Shown: positions 1 to 5,260 of the stretch, in pieces
Numbering within the stretch: the stretch's first letter is position 1
Layout: each line of letters opens with the position of its first letter
Origin: JBJSXF01 sp046086225
GTDB lineage: Bacteria; Actinomycetota; Acidimicrobiia; IMCC26256; PALSA-610
Direction of reading: 5' to 3'
Assembly: GCA_046086225.1 (NCBI GenBank)
Contig: JBJSXF010000031.1
Span: 1 to 5,260 of the forward strand
DNA: 5,260 bases
Translations under genes and position numbers: made by a program
Notes under the pieces: generated by a model
Database searches by the model: none
What the model was told of the DNA's origin: nothing
What the model saw: only the letters and a program-made list of their open reading frames with translations

Positions 1-777
1 GTGACGAATCACTGGGATGCCGATCTCGACCTTGCGCGCCGGCTGGCCGATGCCGCCGATGCGATCTCCATGTCGTACTACCGCTCGCACGATCTCGTGA
101 TCGAGACGAAGCCCGATCTCACCCCGGTGACCGAGGCCGACAAGGCGGTCGAGCAGGGGCTGCGCGAGATTCTGGCCGCGGAACGACCAGATGACGGCAT
201 CCTCGGCGAGGAGTTCGGAGTGAGCGGCAGCACCGAGCGCACCTGGATCCTCGATCCGATCGACGGCACGAAGAACTACGTACGGGGCGTGCCGATCTGG
301 GCGACCCTCATCGCGCTCGAGGTCGACGGTCGACTCGACGTGGGAGTGGTCTCGGCGCCGGCGCTCGGCATGCGCTGGTGGGCGGGCCGGGGTCTCGGGG
401 CGTTCCGTGACGGGGACCGGATCTCGGTGTCGGAAGTCGGCGACCTGGCCGACGCCCAGCTCTCGTTCGCGTGGGACACCTCCGGTGCCTTCGCCGGGCT
501 CGGTGATCGGCTCCTCGGCCTCGCCCACCGCTGCTGGCGGGCGCGGGGTATCGGTGACTTCTGGCAGCACCTCCTCGTCGCCGAAGGTGCGTTCGACATC
601 GCGGTCGATCCCGTGGTGTCGCTCTGGGACGTAGCCGCCCTCGTGCCCATCCTCGAGGAGGCGGGTGCCCGGTGGAGCACCGTCGACGGACGGACCGACC
701 CGGACGGGGGCAGCTTCGTGTGCACGAACGGTCGGCTCCACGATGCGGCGCTCGCGGCGCTCGGCGGAACGGCGTGA
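1..777 (+). CDS. hisN: Histidinol-phosphatase, HisN type (inositol monophosphatase family)
   Basis: Predicted 258-residue Mg-dependent phosphatase. The HisN group removes phosphate from L-histidinol phosphate, the penultimate step of histidine synthesis, in the cytoplasm. Visible family motifs are the metal-binding GEE at residues 69-71, the core WILDPIDGTKN at 82-92 (Asp85, Asp88 and Thr90 are the expected metal and phosphate ligands), and the C-terminal LWDVAALVPILEEAGA at 208-223, where Asp210 is the third metal ligand. The segments TKPDLTPVTEAD (36-47), GVPIWATLIAL (96-106) and GDFWQHLLVAEGAFDIA (185-201) resemble actinobacterial HisN more than generic inositol monophosphatases. Length is normal for the family. 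The GTG at base 1 is the first base of the window, so its ribosome binding site and any earlier start are not visible. The stop overlaps the start of the downstream kinase. No other histidine genes are in view, so a different phosphomonoester substrate (for example inositol or a sugar phosphate) remains possible. Confidence 0.86.
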   Translation: MTNHWDADLDLARRLADAADAISMSYYRSHDLVIETKPDLTPVTEADKAVEQGLREILAAERPDDGILGEEFGVSGSTERTWILDPIDGTKNYVRGVPIWATLIALEVDGRLDVGVVSAPALGMRWWAGRGLGAFRDGDRISVSEVGDLADAQLSFAWDTSGAFAGLGDRLLGLAHRCWRARGIGDFWQHLLVAEGAFDIAVDPVVSLWDVAALVPILEEAGARWSTVDGRTDPDGGSFVCTNGRLHDAALAALGGTA

Positions 778-2108
778 CCGAGGTCACCGTCGGGATCGAC
801 ATCGGCACCTCGTCGGTGAAGGCGATCGCAGCCGACGGCGACGGCAACGTGGTCGCCCGGGCTCGTGTTCCGCACCCCTTCTCGGTGCCCACTCCCGACC
901 GGTTCGAGCACGACGCCGCTCTCGCCTGGCGCGAGGGGCCGCAACGAGCACTCGACGCGCTCGGGGACATCGCGCCCCGGGGGCTCTCGGTCGCGGCCAT
1001 GGTGCCGTCGCTCACCGCGGTCGATCGCGACGGCGTGCCCCGGGCGCCGGGTCTGCTCTACGGCGACGAGCGGGGTCGTCACGAGGGCGAGGATTCACCG
1101 ATCGCCGAGGCGGGCGAGCTCATGGCCTTCCTGCGCTGGCACGTCGCGCACGCGCCGGACGCTCGCGGCTACTGGATGGCGCAGGCCGTCGCGAACCACG
1201 CGCTGTGCGGCCGGCCGGTGGTGTCGAACCTGGTGGCGATGACTGCGCATCCACTCTTCGACTTCGTGCAGTGGGACGAGGCCCGACTCCTCGAGTGCGG
1301 CGCCCGGCCCAACCAGATGCCCGAGATCGGACCGGCGACCCAGGCGCTCGCCGAGGTCGACGGTCGCCCGGGGTGCGTGCTCGAGGGGGGCACCATCGAC
1401 GCGCTCGGTGAGCAGCTCGTCGCGGGCGCCGAGGAGCCCGGCGATGTGCTCGTCATCCTCGGCACGACGCTCATCACCTGGTGCGTGGCCGAGTCGGCCG
1501 AGGCGGCGACGGGGCACTACGCGATTCCGCATACCGCCGCCGGCCGCTGGCTCGTCGGCGGACCGTCCAACGCCGGTGGGCTCTTCCTCGATTGGGCCGA
1601 CCGCCTCGCGGCCGGTGCCGGTCGGTCGTCCGTCGGTGACCTCCCGGCCGATCCGGGGCGCGTGCCGGTCTGGGCGCCCTACCCCCGAGGTGAGCGGGTG
1701 CCCTTCTCGGATCCGAGCCGACGGGCCCGGCTCGTCGATCTCGACCTCACCCACGATGCGACTGCCGTTCGGCGAGCTGCGTTCGAGGCGTCGGGCTTCG
1801 TGGCCCGCCGAATCATCGACGCGGCGCCGGTACCGGCTCGGCGCATCGTGGCGACCGGCGGCGGGACGCGCGTCGACGGCTGGCTCCGGGCACTCGCCGA
1901 CGCGACGGGTCTGCCGGTGCACGTGTGCGCGGTTCCCGAGGGGGGTGCGCTCGGAGCAGCGTTCCTCGCGAGGTGTGCAGCCGGACTGGAGTCCGACATG
2001 ACCGCAGCCCGACGGTGGGCGCGCACCGAGCGGATCATCGAGCCCGATCCGGTGTGGGCATCGGCGGTCGGCGAGCGCTACGAGCGGTTCCGCGGAGTGG
2101 CGGGCTGA
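774..2108 (+). CDS. FGGY-family carbohydrate kinase (xylulokinase-like), substrate unknown
   Basis: Predicted 444-residue ATP-dependent sugar or polyol kinase of the cytoplasm. The start is the GTG at 774, overlapping the hisN stop in a GTGA arrangement. A GGCGGA sequence 5 bases upstream can serve as ribosome binding site, and the N-terminal phosphate motif GIDIGTSSVKA begins at residue 7, leaving no room for a later start. Other visible elements are MVPSLTAVDRDGVP (76-89), the D-x-R-like YGDERG (96-101), GGTIDALGEQL (205-215) with Asp209 as the likely catalytic base, the second phosphate motif VILGTTLITW (227-236), AAFEASGFVARRIID (335-349) and the adenosine-site ATGGGTRVDGW (360-370) followed by PEGGALGAAFLA (388-399). 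At 444 residues it is shorter than the usual 480-520 of xylulokinases and glycerol kinases, yet all catalytic segments are present. The overlap implies co-translation with the phosphatase. The substrate (xylulose, ribulose, another polyol) cannot be assigned. Confidence 0.87.
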   Translation: MTEVTVGIDIGTSSVKAIAADGDGNVVARARVPHPFSVPTPDRFEHDAALAWREGPQRALDALGDIAPRGLSVAAMVPSLTAVDRDGVPRAPGLLYGDERGRHEGEDSPIAEAGELMAFLRWHVAHAPDARGYWMAQAVANHALCGRPVVSNLVAMTAHPLFDFVQWDEARLLECGARPNQMPEIGPATQALAEVDGRPGCVLEGGTIDALGEQLVAGAEEPGDVLVILGTTLITWCVAESAEAATGHYAIPHTAAGRWLVGGPSNAGGLFLDWADRLAAGAGRSSVGDLPADPGRVPVWAPYPRGERVPFSDPSRRARLVDLDLTHDATAVRRAAFEASGFVARRIIDAAPVPARRIVATGGGTRVDGWLRALADATGLPVHVCAVPEGGALGAAFLARCAAGLESDMTAARRWARTERIIEPDPVWASAVGERYERFRGVAG

Positions 2109-2112
2109 CTCG

Positions 2113-2139
2113 CCGACCGGGATGTTCGCTCCCGGTCGG
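2113..2139. terminator. GC-rich hairpin between convergent genes
   Basis: A perfect inverted repeat, ccgaccggga (2113-2122) and tcccggtcgg (2130-2139), has a 10-bp stem and a 7-base loop. It sits between the kinase stop (2108) and the stop of the convergent acyltransferase gene (2154), where a bidirectional terminator is expected. There is no T-tract on either side. It therefore resembles the tail-less hairpins common in GC-rich actinobacteria rather than a classical intrinsic terminator. Termination activity is inferred. Confidence 0.6.
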
Positions 2140-2143
2140 ATCG

Positions 2144-2234
2144 CGCGGGCGGTTCAGCGGGGGAGGACGCCTCGGTCGCGTAGCAGGCGCTCGATCGTCG
2201 GTGCGAGGCTCTCGGCGAACGTCGGGGTGAGGTG
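2144..2234. repeat. Direct repeat A, copy 1 (3' end of downstream acyltransferase gene)
   Basis: This 91-base block matches 4339-4429 with 3 mismatches (at 2202, 2226 and 2186). It covers the last 27 codons or so and runs about 10 bases past the stop; weaker matching reaches 2139. The distance between copies is 2195 bases. Confidence 0.9.
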
Positions 2235-4232
2235 ATACGTGTCCGATTTCACGAGTGTCCCCTCGACGACCGGGTCGCAGATCGGCAGGTAGGGGCAAAC
2301 GAATCCATCGAGGTCGAGCGTGGCGACTCCCGGATCCTCCCGGGCCAGCTTCCGGTACGCGGCCTCGAGTCCCGAGACCGTGCGCGGGCCCACGTAGCGG
2401 CACTCCTCGAGTGACTCGGCTCGGCGCAGACACGTTCGAATGTCGAGTCCCGAGGTCGGCACGGGAATCGGCTCGATGATCGCGAGCCGGGGGCCGAGGT
2501 CGCGGATGCTGCGGGCCGAGCGACGGGCTGCCTCGATCGGCCAAGCCGGGTTCGCGTCGATGCGGCGCTGCGGATCGGCAGACGTGCCTCGGAATCCGGG
2601 TGAGCCGGTCACCTTCCGGTCGTACGGCGCATTCATGGCGACGACGATGTCGGGACGCAGCGCGGGGAGCACTCGGTCGTAGATGTCGTTCTTGCGGCCC
2701 GGGCACTTCGCCGCGAAGCCCGCTTCGAACGCGGCGCCCCGGCTCTGGCGCCCCCAGGCGTAGAGATCGCGCGGCCAGGGGCACCCGCCCGAGACGGCGG
2801 CGGAGAGGGTGAGGTCGTTGCGTTCGGCGATCTTCCGGAAGGCGGGGAGCAGCATGCGGGCGTTGCTGTCGCCGATGAGCATGAGGTGGGGTCCGGTGCC
2901 GCGTCGGAGGATGCAGCGATCAGGAGAGGCGTCCTCGCACTCGGGCCAGGGGAGGTCGCGTCCGTCGTCGGCGAGGTTGTAGGTGCGGGGGTCGGTGCCG
3001 GTGACGGTGGGGGTGCCGGTGGTGAGGGTGGGGGTGCGGTCGGCCCGGTCGGTGATGGTGGGGGTGATGACGAGGCCGCCGAGGATGCTGATGGTGAGGC
3101 CGGTGGTGATGACGGGGATGGTGCGGCGGTCGAGGCGGGGGGTGCGGCGGACGGGTTGTTCGAGGAGGAGGTTGCTGGCGGCGGCGAGGCCGGTGGCGAC
3201 GAGGTTGGTGATGACGAAGGTTTGGAGGGGGGTGGGGTCGAACTCGTTGGTGATGACCCAGATGACGGGCCAGTGCCAGAGGTAGATGCCGTAGGAGATG
3301 CGGCCGAGCTCGACCATGGTCGGGCGGGACAGGGCGTTTCGGGTGACGCCGCGGTCGGTGGCTTCGAGCGAGGTGATGAGGGCGACGGTGAGGAGGGTGG
3401 TGAGGATGCCGCGGGGGACGGGTCCGAGATCGACGAGGTTGGTGGCGACCGCGACGGTCGCGGCGAGGGAGATGGCGGCGGTGATGCGGCCGAGGGTTTG
3501 GTGGCGGCGAACGGCCCGGATGGCGGCGGGGGTGAGGGCGAGGCATGCGCCGGCGAGGAGCTGGTAGGCGCGGGCATCGGTGCCGTAGTAGGAGCGGAGC
3601 GGGTCGCGGGTGCGGAGCATGACAGCCCAGACGGCTGACGCGAAGGCTGCGGTGGCGACGATCACGGCGAGGGTGCGGAGGCGTCGGCGGCCTCCGATCC
3701 GGCGGGTCGCGGCGAGCAGGCCGGTGAGCGCGAGGGGCCACAGAAGGTAGAACTGCTCTTCGACCGCGAGTGACCAGAAGTGCAGGACGGGGTTGCGGTC
3801 GAGATCAGCGGCGAAGTAGCCGGTGCCTTCCCGGATGAAATGCCAGTTCGCGACGTAGAGGAACGCGGCGCGAAACGATCCGGCGGTCTCGGTCACGTCG
3901 AGGCGGTTCGCGAGCGCGGTGAACACCACGGCGGTGACGATGAGGGTGAGGGCGGCGGCGGGCAGCAGCCGGCGGAAACGGCGGGCGTAGAAGCGCAGCA
4001 GGTCGATCCGGCCGCCGTTGCGGACGTCGGCGAGGAGCAGACGGGTCACGAGGAACCCCGACAGCACGAAGAAGATGTCGACCCCGATGTAGCCGCCGTC
4101 GAACCGGCCGAGTCCGGAATGGAACGCCACGACGAGCGCCACCGCGACGGTTCGCAGCCCGTCGAGGTACGGCCGGTAGGGGAGCGTGGAGCGACCGGTG
4201 GTCACCGAACCGGACTCCGGATCGTCCGTCAC
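2154..4232 (-). CDS. Acyltransferase-3 membrane protein fused to C-terminal SGNH domain (OafA/OatA-like)
   Basis: Predicted 692-residue inner-membrane enzyme. In this family the membrane part moves an acyl group, usually acetyl, across the membrane and the SGNH part transfers it to a surface glycan (peptidoglycan, O-antigen or other polysaccharide). Residues about 20-390 carry some 11 hydrophobic segments. Acyltransferase-3 hallmarks are RPYLDGLRTVAVALVVAFHSG (20-40, the catalytic His38), YIGVDIFFVLSGFL (48-61), HFWSLAVEEQFYLLWP (151-166) and SYGIYLWHWP (313-322). A Thr/Pro-rich linker (about 391-416) leads to the SGNH domain: GDSN (454-457, nucleophile Ser456), SGGCPW (481-486), Asn534 and DTYHLTP (664-670, Asp664 and His667). 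Eight cysteines between 432 and 652 suggest disulfides outside the cytoplasm. The GTG at 4232 was chosen because GGGAG lies 8 bases upstream; GTGs at 4205 and 4259 are alternatives. The frame stays open to 4628, but that part is not family-like. A paralogue lies just upstream. Acceptor and acyl group are unknown. Confidence 0.85.
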   Translation of the reverse strand: MTDDPESGSVTTGRSTLPYRPYLDGLRTVAVALVVAFHSGLGRFDGGYIGVDIFFVLSGFLVTRLLLADVRNGGRIDLLRFYARRFRRLLPAAALTLIVTAVVFTALANRLDVTETAGSFRAAFLYVANWHFIREGTGYFAADLDRNPVLHFWSLAVEEQFYLLWPLALTGLLAATRRIGGRRRLRTLAVIVATAAFASAVWAVMLRTRDPLRSYYGTDARAYQLLAGACLALTPAAIRAVRRHQTLGRITAAISLAATVAVATNLVDLGPVPRGILTTLLTVALITSLEATDRGVTRNALSRPTMVELGRISYGIYLWHWPVIWVITNEFDPTPLQTFVITNLVATGLAAASNLLLEQPVRRTPRLDRRTIPVITTGLTISILGGLVITPTITDRADRTPTLTTGTPTVTGTDPRTYNLADDGRDLPWPECEDASPDRCILRRGTGPHLMLIGDSNARMLLPAFRKIAERNDLTLSAAVSGGCPWPRDLYAWGRQSRGAAFEAGFAAKCPGRKNDIYDRVLPALRPDIVVAMNAPYDRKVTGSPGFRGTSADPQRRIDANPAWPIEAARRSARSIRDLGPRLAIIEPIPVPTSGLDIRTCLRRAESLEECRYVGPRTVSGLEAAYRKLAREDPGVATLDLDGFVCPYLPICDPVVEGTLVKSDTYHLTPTFAESLAPTIERLLRDRGVLPR
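2271..2297. repeat. Direct repeat B, copy 1 (CPYLPICDP-coding island)
   Basis: Twenty-seven bases are identical to 4466-4492, at the same 2195-base spacing as repeat A. It encodes the conserved CPYLPICDP segment. The flanks on both sides are clearly diverged, so this is an island of identity in a variable stretch. Confidence 0.8.
2774..2915. repeat. Direct repeat C, copy 1 (SGNH nucleophile region)
   Basis: This 142-base block matches 4966-5107. Identity is perfect over 2774-2832 (59 bases) and 2859-2915 (57 bases), with 9 mismatches in the 26 bases between. It encodes the stretch from the second SGNH cysteine before GDSN through SGGCPW. The spacing is 2192 bases, one codon off repeat A. Confidence 0.9.
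2964..3062. repeat. Direct repeat D, copy 1 (Thr/Pro-rich linker)
   Basis: Ninety-nine bases are identical to 5162-5260 with no mismatch. It encodes the end of the last membrane segment and the Thr/Pro-rich linker. The spacing is 2198 bases. Because copy 2 runs into the window edge, the true repeat is probably longer and may include the membrane domain. Confidence 0.92.
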
Positions 4233-4240
4233 CGTCGGTG

Positions 4241-4245
4241 CTCCC
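4241..4245 (-). promoter_or_regulatory. Ribosome binding site supporting the GTG start at 4232
   Basis: On the minus strand a GGGAG sequence ends 8 bases before the GTG at 4232, a normal Shine-Dalgarno distance. The GTG at 4205 also has a GGAG 9 bases upstream, so the start is uncertain by 9 codons. Both candidates fall before the first membrane segment, so the choice does not change the predicted architecture. The rest of the 116-base gap between the two acyltransferase genes (4233-4348) shows no convincing promoter or terminator. Confidence 0.45.
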
Positions 4246-4338
4246 GACTCGGCACTCACCGCCGGCGAGAATACCGACCCCGTCGGACCGACCCGGGACG
4301 GCCCCGCGGTGAGACTCTGCCCGTCGGCGTTTAGATCT

Positions 4339-4429
4339 CGCGGGCGGTTCAGCGGGGGAGGACGCCTCGGTCGCGTAGCAAGCGCTCGATCGTCGGAGCG
4401 AGGCTCTCGGCGAACGTCGGCGTGAGGTG
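4339..4429. repeat. Direct repeat A, copy 2 (3' end of upstream acyltransferase gene)
   Basis: Partner of 2144-2234. It includes the same stop codon and the bases just after it, which shows that the homologous unit extends beyond the coding region and that the two genes arose by tandem duplication. Confidence 0.9.
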
Positions 4430-5260
4430 GGAATGATCGCCCTTCACAACCCGGCCGTTGATGGCCGGGTCGCAGATCGGCAGGTAGGGGCAGACGAGCC
4501 GATCGAGATCGAGAGCCACGAAGTGCTGGCGGCTCCGGTGAAGTTCGCGATAGGTGCGTTCGACGATTGTCGCACTCGTCGGAGTCAGGTAGCGGCATTC
4601 GGTCGTTGATGTCGCTCGGGCCAGACACTTCCGGGGATCGAAGTCGTCTTCGGGGAGGGGAATCGGTTCAATAGCCACCAAGATGGCTCCGTTCGCCAGG
4701 ATTGCGTCGGCTGAAGCCGTCGTGGCCCGGCGGATCCGAACGTCGTTCTCCGGGCTCGTCTGCGCCGTCGAAACTCCCTCATTGGCGAAGTGGAGATGCC
4801 CGGGTGTGTTTCGCTCGTACGCGACGTTTGCCGCAACGACGATGTCGGGTTGCAAGAAAGGAAGGAATTGATCGTAGAGCTTGGCTTGCCTCTCGGGACA
4901 CGCACGAAGGAAGAGAGCATTGGTCTCTGCCCTGTTCGCGTCCGGTTCGGCGGCGAGTCCACGCTGCCAGGGGCACCCGCCCGAGACGGCGGCGGAGAGG
5001 GTGAGGTCGTTGCGTTCGGCGATCTGCTGGAAGGCGGGCAACAGCGCATAGGCGTTGCTGTCGCCGATGAGCATGAGGTGGGGTCCGGTGCCGCGTCGGA
5101 GGATGCACCGCTCCGGTCGGGAGGCGAAACAGCTGCGGAGGAGGTCACGCGAATTGATCGTGTCGTCGGCGAGGTTGTAGGTGCGGGGGTCGGTGCCGGT
5201 GACGGTGGGGGTGCCGGTGGTGAGGGTGGGGGTGCGGTCGGCCCGGTCGGTGATGGTGGG
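4349..5260 (-). CDS. Second acyltransferase-3/SGNH protein, C-terminal 303 residues only (5' end beyond window)
   Basis: The minus-strand frame is open from the window edge at 5260 to the TGA at 4349, with the start outside. Numbered from the edge, residues 1-33 are identical to linker residues 391-423 of the downstream paralogue, which shows that an acyltransferase-3 membrane module very probably precedes them. The SGNH domain has GDSN at 66-69 (nucleophile Ser68), SGGCPW soon after, VVAANVAY in the Asn block, CPYLPICDP, and DHSHLTP (Asp275, His278). The expected catalytic residues are therefore intact and the enzyme looks functional. The central part, roughly from after SGGCPW to before CPYLPICDP, differs strongly from the paralogue and its codons are less GC-rich. 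The ATG at 5074 is internal (MLIGDSN), not a start. The expected role is extracytoplasmic O-acylation of a surface glycan, perhaps with a different acceptor than the paralogue. Confidence 0.82.
   Translation of the reverse strand, partial: PTITDRADRTPTLTTGTPTVTGTDPRTYNLADDTINSRDLLRSCFASRPERCILRRGTGPHLMLIGDSNAYALLPAFQQIAERNDLTLSAAVSGGCPWQRGLAAEPDANRAETNALFLRACPERQAKLYDQFLPFLQPDIVVAANVAYERNTPGHLHFANEGVSTAQTSPENDVRIRRATTASADAILANGAILVAIEPIPLPEDDFDPRKCLARATSTTECRYLTPTSATIVERTYRELHRSRQHFVALDLDRLVCPYLPICDPAINGRVVKGDHSHLTPTFAESLAPTIERLLRDRGVLPR
4466..4492. repeat. Direct repeat B, copy 2
   Basis: Partner of 2271-2297, identical over 27 bases. Confidence 0.8.
4966..5107. repeat. Direct repeat C, copy 2
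   Basis: Partner of 2774-2915. The short mismatched part encodes the residues between GDSN and the AERNDLTLSAAVSGGC segment, so variation occurs right beside the nucleophile loop. Confidence 0.9.
5162..5260. repeat. Direct repeat D, copy 2 (truncated by window edge)
   Basis: Partner of 2964-3062, identical to the last base of the window. Confidence 0.92.

Noticed and set aside
276..1082. Long minus-strand frames opposite the phosphatase and kinase genes
   Set aside because: Their Arg/Pro/Ser-rich composition is typical of GC-rich shadow frames, and the plus strand holds two well-recognised enzymes.
3009..3064. G-quadruplex candidate from G runs on the plus strand (also near 5207-5232)
   Set aside because: The loops are about 12, 1 and 25 bases, outside the usual limit, and the runs follow directly from CCC/ACC codons on the coding strand.
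2886..3638. Plus-strand open frame of 250 codons, very rich in Gly, Glu, Asp and Val
   Set aside because: It is antisense to the membrane domain, low in complexity, and a by-product of the C-ending codons on the other strand.
4268..4273. TATTCT on the minus strand as a -10 box for the downstream acyltransferase
   Set aside because: At the 17-base spacing the -35 position reads CCGGGT, with no likeness to TTGACA. One hexamer is too weak in isolation.
4233..4628. Upstream extension of the complete acyltransferase reading frame by 132 codons
   Set aside because: The frame is open only because of high GC. The extension is an Arg/Pro-rich out-of-frame reading of the upstream paralogue's C-terminus with no family resemblance, and a good GGGAG-GTG start exists at 4232.
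4349..5074. Stand-alone SGNH protein starting at the ATG at 5074
   Set aside because: The frame continues upstream to the window edge and matches the paralogue's linker residue for residue. The ATG lies only three residues before GDSN and would remove the start of the domain.

Overview
The window is GC-rich throughout, roughly 70-80% GC in most coding stretches. GTG starts, codons ending mostly in G or C, and an actinobacterial-style histidinol-phosphatase suggest a high-GC actinobacterium. Acidimicrobiia-like or related lineages are possible, but the sequence alone does not fix the taxon. No tRNA, rRNA, CRISPR array or transposase was seen.

Left part (1-2108, plus strand): two genes overlap by 4 bases and look translationally coupled. 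The first is a HisN-type histidinol-phosphatase of the inositol monophosphatase family. The second is a compact FGGY-family carbohydrate kinase whose substrate cannot be told from sequence. A strong GC-rich hairpin at 2113-2139 lies between the kinase stop and the stop of the convergent gene that follows, and probably ends transcription from one or both sides.

Right part (2154-5260, minus strand): two tandem paralogous genes encode membrane acyltransferases (acyltransferase-3 fold) fused to a C-terminal extracytoplasmic SGNH domain, the OafA/OatA-like architecture used to O-acylate cell-surface glycans. The downstream gene (2154-4232) is complete. The upstream gene (4349-5260) is cut by the window edge, so only its Thr/Pro-rich linker and SGNH domain are visible. 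They are 116 bases apart in the same direction and probably co-transcribed.

The most notable feature is how the two copies resemble each other. Near-identical DNA blocks (linker, nucleophile region, extreme C-terminus plus about 15 bases past the stop) alternate with strongly diverged segments in the middle of the SGNH domain. In the upstream copy the diverged segment is also lower in GC. This mosaic fits tandem duplication followed by gene conversion or segment replacement, and could generate enzymes with a shared membrane module and different extracytoplasmic specificity. That is an inference from two copies, one of them incomplete.
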